A stretch of 64,000 nt of DNA from NCBI RefSeq assembly GCF_900108035.1, contig NZ_FNVS01000012.1, positions 1-64,000 on the forward strand, in the 5' to 3' direction. This DNA comes from Parabacteroides chinchillae. GTDB lineage: Bacteria > Bacteroidota > Bacteroidia > Bacteroidales > Tannerellaceae. The position numbers and the translations under genes are program-made. The first letter of the stretch is position 1, and each line of letters opens with the position of its first letter. The notes under the pieces were generated by a model. It did no database searches, was not told the DNA's origin, and saw only the letters and a program-made list of their open reading frames with translations. Below, piece after piece: positions 55,641-63,360 of the stretch.

Positions 55641-55840
55641 GGACTTAAGGCGCTGCCCTAAGAACCCGCAATGGCTCTGCCCTTGACCCGCACAGGGCGC
55701 GTTGCCCCTGCGAACCCAAAGCAAGGAGTGACCCTCTCCCTGCACCCTCCGCTTAGGGCGTTCACCCCTAAGAACCCATCGTCAGAGATGACCCCTCTCC
55801 GACACCTCTCGCTCAGACCCTTCGTCTGAGAACCCGCTGT
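55641..55840 (+). repeat. Four tandem stem-loops each ending in GAACCC
   Basis: Units contain a short hairpin followed by GAACCC at 55662, 55712, 55772 and 55830 (spacing 50, 60 and 58 bp). Hairpins: CTTAAGG/CCCTAAG, GCACAGGGC/GCCCCTGCG, CTTAGGG/CCCCTAAG, CTCAGAC/GTCTGAG. The stem sequence changes from unit to unit while pairing is kept, which points to conserved structure. It fills most of the gap between the ATPase and relaxase genes. Confidence 0.6.
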
Positions 55841-55867
55841 AACGAATATCAAAAACCCTAACGGAAC

Positions 55868-57322
55868 ATGAAGACAGGCATCAAGTTCAAGCCATGCAAC
55901 GTAGGCACCGCCGAGGCGCACAACCGCCGTATCCGTGCCTACTGTGAGGCTGTAGCCCGCAAGTTCGGGCAGACATATTTTTGGGAAGCGTACCGGCACC
56001 TCAACGTGTCGTGGCGCAGTCCCACCTATCCGAAGCCGCTGCCGGATGTGCTTGAAGACCTCAAGGTGCTTGTCAAGCAGAAGACCGGACGTGCCATGCA
56101 GTGCAAGGATGTGGAGTACACCGACCGCAAGACCGGAAAGAAGCGGAAGCGGTCGGGCAGCTCAGCCATCCGCGAGGGCTGTCCTCCCATCAAGTCGGAC
56201 ACGAAGATAAAGGATTTCGACCGTTTCGTGAAATGGCTCGCCGACAAGGGCATCACCGTCATCAGCATCGACCTCCATCATGACGAGGGACATGCCGACC
56301 CTCTGACCGACGATTTCCTGCCGAACCATCACGCCCACATCATCGTCGACTGGATGGATCATGCGACCGGGAAGAGCATCAAGCTCAACGCCAACGACTG
56401 CAAGGAGATGCAGACCGTGCTTGCCGAAAGCCTCGGCATGGAGCGCGGAACCCCCAAAGAAGATTCCGGCATAGAGGGATTGAACGCAATCGAGTACAAG
56501 GAGAAGATGGCTCGTGAGAACAACCGTCGCCTCACAGCCGAGAATGACCGTCTTGAAAGCCACAACGAGCAGCTTGGGCTGCAGGTGTTGGAGGCGGAGA
56601 AGTCAATCGAAGACCTTGAACAGCGGCGCAAGGAGAAGAAGAAGGCTCTCGACGAGGAAAACGGTAGCGCGCTCATGAGCGGCGTGGCAAACCTGTTCGG
56701 CAAAGGACGGTTTGCGGAGATAGAGCGCGAGAACGAGCGGCTGACAGATGAGAACAGCCGGATGAAGACCGATGTGGCAAGGATGGAGGCGCAGGTCGCG
56801 AAAATCCCCATGCTGGTGGAGAGGCAGGTACGCCGGACTATTGCAGACAATAACGAAGCCCATGCCGAAGAAATCCGCACGTTGAACGCCACCCACAGTC
56901 GGGAGCAACAAGCCCTGCAATCGAAGTTTAGCGACCTCTCGCGGCGATACCGAGAAATGGAAAGCGGCAACCGCATGGTGATTGACAACCTCAAGCGTGA
57001 GAAGGAGACCATGCTGGCACGGATGGAAGCGATGCTCAGTATGCTCGGCGGCAATCTTGAAAAGGCGATACGCGCCCTAATTCAGTTTGCAAGGTCAATA
57101 TGCTCAACTTTCACACGCACTCACAAGGAGGCGATCGTGCCGTGGCTCATCACAGGCAACGACCCGAAGAAGCAAGCCGACTTCGTCAAGCTGTTCTCCC
57201 GGCCGTTTCTCGATGATGCTCAATTCAAGAAAGGATACCGCGAGATGGACGCTCTCACTTCTTCCTTCCCTTCCGTCATAGAGGAACTTGAACAGCCCCA
57301 ACACCGGGGAATGAGACGGTAA
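55868..57322 (+). CDS. MobV-family relaxase
   Basis: 484 aa. The catalytic His cluster is in DLHHDEGH (137-142) and PNHHAHIIVDWMD (152-164), the MobV/Pre pattern. A long coiled coil (about 210-400, EN-rich heptads) follows. Nicks oriT and pilots the strand for transfer by a helper conjugation system. The gene is clearly more GC-rich than chromosomal neighbours. Its coiled-coil tail resembles the relaxase tail fused to the integrase at 20181-20740. Confidence 0.9.
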   Translation: MKTGIKFKPCNVGTAEAHNRRIRAYCEAVARKFGQTYFWEAYRHLNVSWRSPTYPKPLPDVLEDLKVLVKQKTGRAMQCKDVEYTDRKTGKKRKRSGSSAIREGCPPIKSDTKIKDFDRFVKWLADKGITVISIDLHHDEGHADPLTDDFLPNHHAHIIVDWMDHATGKSIKLNANDCKEMQTVLAESLGMERGTPKEDSGIEGLNAIEYKEKMARENNRRLTAENDRLESHNEQLGLQVLEAEKSIEDLEQRRKEKKKALDEENGSALMSGVANLFGKGRFAEIERENERLTDENSRMKTDVARMEAQVAKIPMLVERQVRRTIADNNEAHAEEIRTLNATHSREQQALQSKFSDLSRRYREMESGNRMVIDNLKREKETMLARMEAMLSMLGGNLEKAIRALIQFARSICSTFTRTHKEAIVPWLITGNDPKKQADFVKLFSRPFLDDAQFKKGYREMDALTSSFPSVIEELEQPQHRGMRR

Positions 57323-57399
57323 ATGTTAAAATTCATACCAATTTTTCATTTACTCTCATTTTCCACCGTGCCGAATAGTCATATCTCGATTATTATTGC

Positions 57400-57627
57400 T
57401 AACTTTGCTATTGGTTAGGCGGAAGTCTAACCATGACATTTTGGTAAATAAGAAGCGTTATGCTTATCTTGTGATTTGTGAACGTAGGAAATTCAACAAA
57501 TAGAGCAAGGGATAGCATAGTGGTTCTCACGCATATAGCGTGGGTCACTATTGTTACATCTGCTCTAATGGTTTCCTACGACCTACAAATCAAGACGTGG
57601 CATAGTTGGCTCACGTTTCTTTTTATA
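57400..57627 (+). ncRNA. Candidate structured RNA of about 210 nt
   Basis: A -7 box TAACTTTG (57400-57407) is followed by hairpin GGTTAG/CTAACC (57413-57432). Next comes a 127-nt rod of nested helices: CTTG-ATTTGT / ACAAAT-CAAG (57468-57594), CGTAGGAAA/TTTCCTACG, TAGAGCA/TGCTCTA, ATAGTG/CACTAT and CACGC/GCGTG. A last helix ACGTG/CACGT (57595-57616) runs into a T-rich stretch, as a terminator would. There is no open frame. It could be a free ncRNA or the leader of the OMP-lipoprotein operon. I do not recognise the family. Confidence 0.65.
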
Positions 57628-57664
57628 AACTTAAATCCTTAGGGTCATGGGAAATGTTATCATT

Positions 57665-58342
57665 ATGAGAAAACTATTTATTGCATTGACAATTATGGTA
57701 TTGTCGGCTATGTCAATCATGGCGCAGAGCACCCTTGTCAACAATCCCAACAATAAGGCATACTTCGGTATTCGCCTTGGTGGTGAAATCACATGTCCCG
57801 GAAAGATCACTGCTGATAACGTTGGCATCAGCGTATTCAACAACGGAGGAGGTGTGGAATTCGGTGGTATCTACAATATACCCGTTGTAGCCAACTTCTA
57901 CATTGAACCGGGCTTGAAGCTCTATTACAACACTTATTCCATGAAAGATGAGTTTATCGACTTTTCCGAAGACGATATACTGTTCAAAGACATGAGTTTC
58001 AAAATCAAGAAATTCGGTATGCGTGTTCCAATTATGGCCGGTTACCATTTTGATTTCACAGACGATGTCAAAGTATCTGTTTTTACAGGTCCGGAACTTG
58101 AAATAGGCTTTACGGCAAAAGGCCATTTAAAACAAGATTATATTGATGTCTCTGAAAGTCTGTATGGTGATGATGGTGGTCTTAACCGTGTCAACCTTCT
58201 CTGGGGAATTGGCGCCGGGATTTCATATCAACATTTCTATTTCGGTGTTAACGGTGGTATTGGCATGTTGAATATGCTCAGCGATTCGGATGTTAAATTC
58301 CATGAAAACCGTGTGACATTCAGTGTAGGTTACAACTTCTAA
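57665..58342 (+). CDS. Outer-membrane beta-barrel protein (cargo)
   Basis: 225 aa from ATG 57665, chosen because the signal peptide starts there (MRKLFIALTIMVLSAMSIMA); ATG 57647 adds six residues. The body is a small barrel of the OmpW/porin type (YFGIRLGGEI, FYIEPGLKLYYNTY, MAGYHFDF, RVTFSVGYNF). It lies downstream of the structured RNA and 11 bp before the lipoprotein gene. Confidence 0.8.
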   Translation: MRKLFIALTIMVLSAMSIMAQSTLVNNPNNKAYFGIRLGGEITCPGKITADNVGISVFNNGGGVEFGGIYNIPVVANFYIEPGLKLYYNTYSMKDEFIDFSEDDILFKDMSFKIKKFGMRVPIMAGYHFDFTDDVKVSVFTGPELEIGFTAKGHLKQDYIDVSESLYGDDGGLNRVNLLWGIGAGISYQHFYFGVNGGIGMLNMLSDSDVKFHENRVTFSVGYNF

Positions 58343-58353
58343 AACGTGAAAAC

Positions 58354-59217
58354 ATGAACAAACTCAACTTTCTCATCGCATCTTTCGTTAGTCTGTTAAT
58401 CGTGTCTTGTGCCGATCATGATGACCCCGAACTTGCACCAATCGACACCACCAAAGTAAAGATAAGCGCAAAAGTAGATGAACGTCCGGATGACAAGTGG
58501 ATGGACGTTTCAGAAGAAATGACAATCAGCATTTCGGACATTGAGATGTCTGCACCGAAAGGTGTAGTTTTAAGAAGCATCTCCCTCATAGCAAGTAATG
58601 GAAATGTCAGATATACTTTGGATGACAAGCCTTATTCCGGTGACCCACTTGAATTTAAGGTGCCTCTTTCAAACAAGACAGGGCGTCTCAATTTCACACT
58701 TCTGGGCAATCTGATTCAGAAAAACAGTCGGGATGCACAAATCATCATCGCAGACAATATTCAAAAGATAGTGTTCTCGGAGGCTCCAAAATTTGAATGT
58801 GAAGGCTGGATTTATGTGTCTGTAAAAAGTAAATCGACTACGGGGGAAGAATACAATCAGTCTTTTGAGGTTCGTTCGTCAGATCATTTCACAATTGCAG
58901 TTCCCCAAGAAAAACTTTATTGGACTCCGACATCCGGCACAGCCTCAACCCTTGAAGTATCTTTAGGTTGCGGTGCGACAGCATGGAGTCCTAATACAAC
59001 TTTCGACTGCAAGATAACAAATTCTGCAATAGGACATTCTTCCGGCGATAAGGCTACCCTAAAGATTACCATACCAAACACGCCGGGTTCATTGTCAGAT
59101 GAAAAATTACAAGTATATATAGAATCAACCTATTACGGTACATGGGAGAACGTAACTATTGAACCCTACAAGCTCATCAATGTTTTCAATGTTATTGAAA
59201 CGAAGCAAGAGCAATAG
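58354..59217 (+). CDS. Lipoprotein of unknown function (cargo)
   Basis: 287 aa. Lipobox LLIVSC with Cys19, followed by acidic ADHDDPE. The rest is beta-rich and resembles tandem Ig-like/BACON-type strands (YWTPTSGTASTLEVSLGCGA near 190-210). Surface exposure is plausible. With the OMP it forms a two-gene unit. Confidence 0.75.
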   Translation: MNKLNFLIASFVSLLIVSCADHDDPELAPIDTTKVKISAKVDERPDDKWMDVSEEMTISISDIEMSAPKGVVLRSISLIASNGNVRYTLDDKPYSGDPLEFKVPLSNKTGRLNFTLLGNLIQKNSRDAQIIIADNIQKIVFSEAPKFECEGWIYVSVKSKSTTGEEYNQSFEVRSSDHFTIAVPQEKLYWTPTSGTASTLEVSLGCGATAWSPNTTFDCKITNSAIGHSSGDKATLKITIPNTPGSLSDEKLQVYIESTYYGTWENVTIEPYKLINVFNVIETKQEQ

Positions 59218-59463
59218 GATATTTATAGGAATCTTGCTTTTGGTGTTTGTGGTCTGATGCGCAACATCTTATGGCAATCTAGATACAAACAAGATACGTT
59301 AAACGGTTATCTGAATTGGATAGCCGTTTTTTTCATATCTTTTCTTTCCTCCTTTTAGGCCTATCCGTATATGGCTTACTCATTTTGATGATAGAGAACA
59401 GTTAAACTCTGAATATAAATTCTATCACGAAGCCATTATTTTGATTCAAGTGTTATTCATAAT

Positions 59464-60510
59464 ATGGATACCGAAAATAAACACAAGGCTTCTAATATAG
59501 AGGCACTGACTTTTTTGTTGCCGCGACTTGGGGCTGCAAGCCATATCTATACAGGTAAAGCAGCGGGATTAGGAGTGACAAAAGAGAATGTCATGGCTTT
59601 AGTTACACTCCGTGATGACTTTCCTGATCTTGCCGATATTGAGAATGGGCTGCTGCACCTTATCTTCAATGAACCAAAAGAGAAATCGGATATGATAATG
59701 GAGAGCCTTAGCAAAGCACTGCAAACGGTTGTGAATGTATATGAACATTCCTCGATTGCACTTTGTGGCTCTACCCTATCTTCACTTTGGAATACGGATA
59801 TTGCCATAGTAGAGAAGCAGATTGAGCAGCAACAATGCAAACTGAGAGATATAAACGATGAATTGCGCGAAGCATCCAACTCATATGAAATGACTCCGTT
59901 CAACGGTGCATCACCGGAATATGTGGCATTGCTTGAGCGGAAACTTGAAAGATATAAGGCCGATTATGACAAAGAGAGGCATATCCTTGACGGATTATAC
60001 TCTCAAAAACGTAAGTTATCCGAACAATTATCCCACATCGGTAATGATCTGTTTGGTGATATATATAGTCAGTGTTCAGCATTGTTATCATCCGTCCGGA
60101 GATATTTTGATACCACTGTGTCAGATGACCATGATAACGAGAATGTGGAAATGGTCTCAGTTCTGACATATTTCCCCATGCACCTTGTATCGAAAATATA
60201 CGAGTTATGCAACGGATCTCAATTCAAAGAAATGGACGAGGTGGACTTCTTTCATGCCATAAACCTCCATCCCGATTCACACTTACTTCAAATCAATCCG
60301 GGAGAAAAGGTGAGGGTGTGCTATCTGATCAGTAGACTTGGAACAACACTTGGAACTCCGTCAAAGGAGGAATGGACTAACGCCATCCTCTCCCGGCTTG
60401 ACATAAAATCACAGTTCTACCGCTCAAAATATCGGCAACCCGTCAGCGATATGCCAAGCGAAGCCAACGCCGAATTTGCCGCAGCCATCAAAGAAATCTT
60501 CGACAAGTGA
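59464..60510 (+). CDS. Unknown coiled-coil protein (cargo)
   Basis: 348 aa, soluble, no family recognised. A central coiled coil (about 115-195) carries Glu/Gln/Lys heptads (IVEKQIEQQQCKLRDINDEL, LERKLERYKADYDKERHILD). The C-terminal part (about 290-330) has a YLISRLGTTLGTPSKEEW segment seen in some mobile-element hypothetical proteins. It is alone in its transcription unit near the element's right end. It may regulate mobility or be cargo. Confidence 0.6.
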   Translation: MDTENKHKASNIEALTFLLPRLGAASHIYTGKAAGLGVTKENVMALVTLRDDFPDLADIENGLLHLIFNEPKEKSDMIMESLSKALQTVVNVYEHSSIALCGSTLSSLWNTDIAIVEKQIEQQQCKLRDINDELREASNSYEMTPFNGASPEYVALLERKLERYKADYDKERHILDGLYSQKRKLSEQLSHIGNDLFGDIYSQCSALLSSVRRYFDTTVSDDHDNENVEMVSVLTYFPMHLVSKIYELCNGSQFKEMDEVDFFHAINLHPDSHLLQINPGEKVRVCYLISRLGTTLGTPSKEEWTNAILSRLDIKSQFYRSKYRQPVSDMPSEANAEFAAAIKEIFDK

Positions 60511-60540
60511 CCGCTTTGCTTTACTACCGTACCCCATATA

Positions 60541-60661
60541 TACGGCATTAAACTAAACCGACCATATCCGGCAATATCAAGGCCGGAATGAAAGGGAAAA
60601 ACAAAAGGGAAAATAAAAATATTCTTTCCCTTACTTTTCTTTTCCCTTTAGTCATGCCGTT
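60541..60661 (+). other. Structured right-end region
   Basis: Outer helix ACGGCAT (60542-60548) / ATGCCGT (60654-60660) encloses hairpin CCGGC/GCCGG (about 60568-60586) and a purine/pyrimidine inverted repeat (AAAGGGAAAA... with ...TTTTCCCTTT, 60591-60650). It may end the unknown gene's transcript or take part in excision. Confidence 0.45.
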
Positions 60662-60720
60662 TGCATAGCGTATGTAGCACCCATTTTTACACTAAAAAAG
60701 AAACACCCAACCTTACATTC

Positions 60721-60740
60721 TTGGGTGTAAAATTGGGTGT
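60721..60740 (+). repeat. Integrase arm-type repeat, right
   Basis: TTGGGTGTAAAATTGGGTGT, 18 of 20 identical to 52511-52530. An inverted AACACCCAA precedes it, and a CTCTGAT/ATCAGAG dyad lies at 60754-60768, between it and the tRNA junction. Confidence 0.6.
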
Positions 60741-60775
60741 TGTTGATGTAATTCTCTGATAATCAGAGTTGATTG

Positions 60776-60860
60776 TGGAGCTGGAGGGATTCGAACCCCA
60801 GGAACCTCTCAGTTCAACGGTTTTCAAGACCGCCGCAATCGACCACTCTGCCATCTCTCC
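60776..60860 (-). tRNA. tRNA-Ser (UGA) with element-derived 3' acceptor end
   Basis: The body is a normal class II tRNA-Ser: acceptor 5' strand GGAGAGA, anticodon loop CTTGAAA (UGA), long variable arm and T-loop TTCGAAT. After CCCT the sequence becomes CCAGCTCC-A, which pairs with only four acceptor bases and puts A at the discriminator. The expected end (TATCTCTCCG) is at 52381-52390. It is probably non-functional or poorly charged unless another tRNA-Ser(UGA) exists. A TACCTTTG -7 box lies upstream (60901-60894, minus strand). Confidence 0.85.
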
Positions 60861-61004
60861 AGTCGTGCAACCGTTTTTCTCTCGATTGCGGTGCAAAGGT
60901 AATAAGTTTTTTTTTACTTCCTAGCGTTTGGTATTATATTTTTCTTTTTCGTTTATTATTTTTCTTTTAGCTATCCGTATGAACGTTTAAAGATAATTTA
61001 TTGT

Positions 61005-61012
61005 TATTTTTG
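61005..61012 (+). promoter_or_regulatory. -7 box of the thioredoxin gene
   Basis: TATTTTTG, 32 bp before the ATG; no exact -33 TTTG (TTTA at 60986). Confidence 0.45.
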
Positions 61013-61043
61013 TAGACAGTATTAATACAGTAAACAGTTTTTT

Positions 61044-61517
61044 ATGAGAAATTTAAAAGGTTTATTAGCAATCTCAGTCGTACTTCTTTTGGTTAGTTGT
61101 ACAATGTCTGCAAAAACAGGAGAAAAGCAAGCAGAGAAAGCAACAACCGCGGAAGTTGTGCATCTAAATAAAACAGAGTTTCTTTCTAAAGTATTCGATT
61201 TCGAGAAAAGTCCGAATAAATGGGTTTACGAAGGAGACAAACCTTGCATAATTGATTTTTATGCTGACTGGTGTGGTCCGTGTAAGAAAGTAGCTCCTAT
61301 TTTAAATGAGCTTGCTGAAACTTACAAAAACGACATTGTGATTTATAAAGTAAATGTTGACAAAGAAAAAGAGCTAGCCTCTGCATTCGGGATACAAAGT
61401 ATACCAACATTTTTATTTATTCCGATGAACGGGCAACCTCAAGTTGCACAAGGTGCCCTACCTAAGGAAGCTTTTGTTGAACAAATTAATAGCTTCTTGC
61501 TCGGTAAAAAGAAATAA
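61044..61517 (+). CDS. Thioredoxin-fold lipoprotein
   Basis: 157 aa. Lipobox LLLVSC (Cys19). Thioredoxin domain with active site DWCGPCKK (about 82-89), KVNVDKEKELASAFGIQSIP and cis-Pro in IPTFLF. It should face the periplasm as a thiol-disulfide reductase. Terminator at 61547-61598. Confidence 0.93.
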   Translation: MRNLKGLLAISVVLLLVSCTMSAKTGEKQAEKATTAEVVHLNKTEFLSKVFDFEKSPNKWVYEGDKPCIIDFYADWCGPCKKVAPILNELAETYKNDIVIYKVNVDKEKELASAFGIQSIPTFLFIPMNGQPQVAQGALPKEAFVEQINSFLLGKKK

Positions 61518-61546
61518 AAACGACGCAACAGTCTATATAAAAGCAA

Positions 61547-61598
61547 AAGAAAAGGTTTGTATCTGTTTTTAATAAAACTAAGATACAAACCTTTTCTT
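61547..61598 (+). terminator. Terminator of the thioredoxin gene
   Basis: Perfect 18-bp stem: AAGAAAAGGTTTGTATCT (61547-61564) with its reverse complement at 61581-61598. Confidence 0.88.
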
Positions 61599-61684
61599 AT
61601 TTAATTGCCCACCCTATTTCTTTTAGCCTTCTATTCAAATCAATTCAGTTGTTTATCTAAATTTCATCAGATAATTACCAATAC

Positions 61685-61721
61685 AAAAAAGAGGATATCC
61701 TAAAAGGATATCCTCTTTTTT
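61685..61721 (-). terminator. Terminator of rpsP
   Basis: Stem GAGGATATCCT (61691-61701) / AGGATATCCTC (61705-61715) flanked by A and T runs on both sides, so it can work in either direction. Confidence 0.88.
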
Positions 61722-61740
61722 ATTTTAGCACCAGCACGAA

Positions 61741-62280
61741 TTATTCAGCACTTTCAGCTGCAGGAGCTTCCTCTGCAGGAGCAGCTTCTTCAGCTTGAGC
61801 AGCAGCGGCTGCAGCTGCCAATTCTGCTTTCTTCTTAGCTACAACTTCTGCTTTTGCCTTATTTGCTTCTTTCTCTGCTTCCAGACGAGCCTTAGCTTCA
61901 GCTCTTGCAGCTTCGCTATCTTTGTCTTTTACAGCCTGAATAGAAGACTGTTTGTTTTTCAACCAAGCCTGAAATTTCTCTTCAGCTGCTGCTTCGTCGA
62001 AAGCACCCTTCTTTACACCTTCCAGCAAATGCTTTTTCATGCAAACTCCTTCACGAGAAAGAATATTGCGAGTTGTATCTGTAGGTTGTGCACCTACCTG
62101 TAACCAATACAAAGCTCTTTCGAAGTTCAAATCTACTGTAGCAGGATTAGTGTTCGGATTATAAGAACCTATCCTTTCAATAAATCTTCCATCACGTGGA
62201 GCCCTGCTGTCTGCGACTACAATCTGATAAAAAGCGTAGCTTTTACGACCGTGTCTTTGCAATCTAATTTTTGTTGCCAT
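61741..62280 (-). CDS. rpsP: 30S ribosomal protein S16
   Basis: 179 aa. The S16 core ([40 protein letters not shown]) occupies the first approximately 85 residues. An Ala/Glu/Lys-rich tail (about 120-179) is the long extension seen in Bacteroidetes S16. It stands alone rather than in an rpsP-rimM-trmD operon. Confidence 0.97.
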   Translation of the reverse strand: MATKIRLQRHGRKSYAFYQIVVADSRAPRDGRFIERIGSYNPNTNPATVDLNFERALYWLQVGAQPTDTTRNILSREGVCMKKHLLEGVKKGAFDEAAAEEKFQAWLKNKQSSIQAVKDKDSEAARAEAKARLEAEKEANKAKAEVVAKKKAELAAAAAAAQAEEAAPAEEAPAAESAE

Positions 62281-62319
62281 GTTTGAATAATTAATTTAAG
62301 CTGTTTGTATTAGCGGGTG

Positions 62320-62350
62320 CAAAGATAAGTTTTTTCGTCTTTAAAACAAA
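62320..62350 (-). promoter_or_regulatory. rpsP promoter
   Basis: On the minus strand TTTG (62350-62347), a 19-bp spacer, TATCTTTG (62327-62320): a textbook Bacteroidales promoter about 40 bp before the start codon. Confidence 0.8.
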
Positions 62351-62376
62351 CTTTTAAACAGAAAAACGTTTAAAAG

Positions 62377-63291
62377 TTAATGATTCACCATCCATTTATG
62401 CCTTAATCCCCGTAAACTTTTTTGTATATACTTGTTAAGTATGATAAGAGTCACGGCTACTATTATCAGAAGGATACCTAAAGCAACATGAGAAGTAAAA
62501 GGTTCACTAAATAGTAAAACACCGACACATACGGCTGTCACCGGTTCCATTGCCCCCAAAACAGCAGTCAATGTTGATCCTATATTATGCACTGCCTGTA
62601 CTAAAGTGACATTAGAAATCACAGTCGGAACAATAGCTAATAAAATAAGATTCATCCATGACTGTCCATCCGGTATCGGTTGCAGCCCGCCATTCATCAA
62701 TGCCTTAACAAGAAACATGAATGTACTGACTATAAATACATAAAAGGTAAGTTTCCGTCCATTCATAACATGTACCCTCGACTTATTTACCGTAACTATA
62801 TATAAAGCATACCCTACAGCCGAAAAAAGAACAATAACTACACCAACAGGATTTAAAGCCAATTCTCCATCTCCTATAGAAAGACGTGCAACACCGGATA
62901 CGGCTAAAAGAATAGCAAACACAGTTACCCATGAAGTCTTTTCTTTAAATACCGTCATCATAATAAGAGCGACAAATATAGGATAAGTGAAATGGAGCGT
63001 CGTAGCAATTCCTGCTGCCATAAAGTTATATCCCCAAAATAGGAACAATGAGGATATTGTATAAAATCCACCCAACAATATCAGCACCGGAATATCCCTT
63101 TTGTCTATCTGAAAAGATTGCTTTTCCACTTTCATAACTCCCGCCAGAGAAATCGCAGCAAAAAAGAAACGATAAAAAAGAATGGAATCAAACAGCATTC
63201 CACTAGCCATGAGAGGTAATGTAAATAACGGTATTAAACCAAACGTTACAGAAGTTGCAATACCAAACGCAAAACCTTTGAGGTTACTCAT
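62377..63291 (-). CDS. EamA/DMT-family transporter
   Basis: 304 aa with about ten membrane helices in two EamA repeats (LKGFAFGIATSVTFGLIPLF; VVIVLFSAVGYALYIVTVNK). The conserved second-repeat motif is GAMEPVTAVCVGVLLFSEPF. Probably exports a small metabolite or amino acid; substrate unknown. Confidence 0.9.
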   Translation of the reverse strand: MSNLKGFAFGIATSVTFGLIPLFTLPLMASGMLFDSILFYRFFFAAISLAGVMKVEKQSFQIDKRDIPVLILLGGFYTISSLFLFWGYNFMAAGIATTLHFTYPIFVALIMMTVFKEKTSWVTVFAILLAVSGVARLSIGDGELALNPVGVVIVLFSAVGYALYIVTVNKSRVHVMNGRKLTFYVFIVSTFMFLVKALMNGGLQPIPDGQSWMNLILLAIVPTVISNVTLVQAVHNIGSTLTAVLGAMEPVTAVCVGVLLFSEPFTSHVALGILLIIVAVTLIILNKYIQKSLRGLRHKWMVNH

Positions 63292-63360
63292 CGTAATTTC
63301 TTTTTTTTAAAACAATCAACATATACCTGCAGTTGCGATGATATACTTGTATACTAACTT

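Larger units (their letters stand above)
52392..60785 (+). mobile_element. 8.4-kb mobilisable element integrated in tRNA-Ser
   Basis: Bounded by the severed tRNA-Ser 3' end (52380-52392) and the tRNA body (ending near 60785). Contents in order: integrase, DUF3853, RepA-like ATPase, oriT-like region, MobV relaxase, structured RNA candidate, outer-membrane protein, lipoprotein and a coiled-coil protein. There is no conjugation apparatus, so it needs a helper. All genes run in the plus direction. The relaxase and oriT region is markedly richer in G and C than the chromosome around it. Confidence 0.8.

Noticed and set aside
55641-55840. CRISPR array
   Set aside because: Units differ in sequence, spacing varies and structure rather than sequence is conserved; no cas genes. 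No CRISPR array was seen anywhere in the window.
56359-57054. 231-codon minus-strand frame
   Set aside because: Antisense to the relaxase coiled coil; Ser/Arg-rich shadow of Glu/Lys-rich codons.
57468-57594. 6S RNA identity for the structured RNA
   Set aside because: The rod shape is reminiscent, but the closing helix does not involve the probable transcript ends, and no conserved 6S bubble sequence could be recognised.
60776-60790. tmRNA (ssrA)-derived attP carried by the element
   Set aside because: CCAGCTCCA resembles a tmRNA 3' end, but the other element end lacks the T-arm sequence expected if attP copied ssrA.
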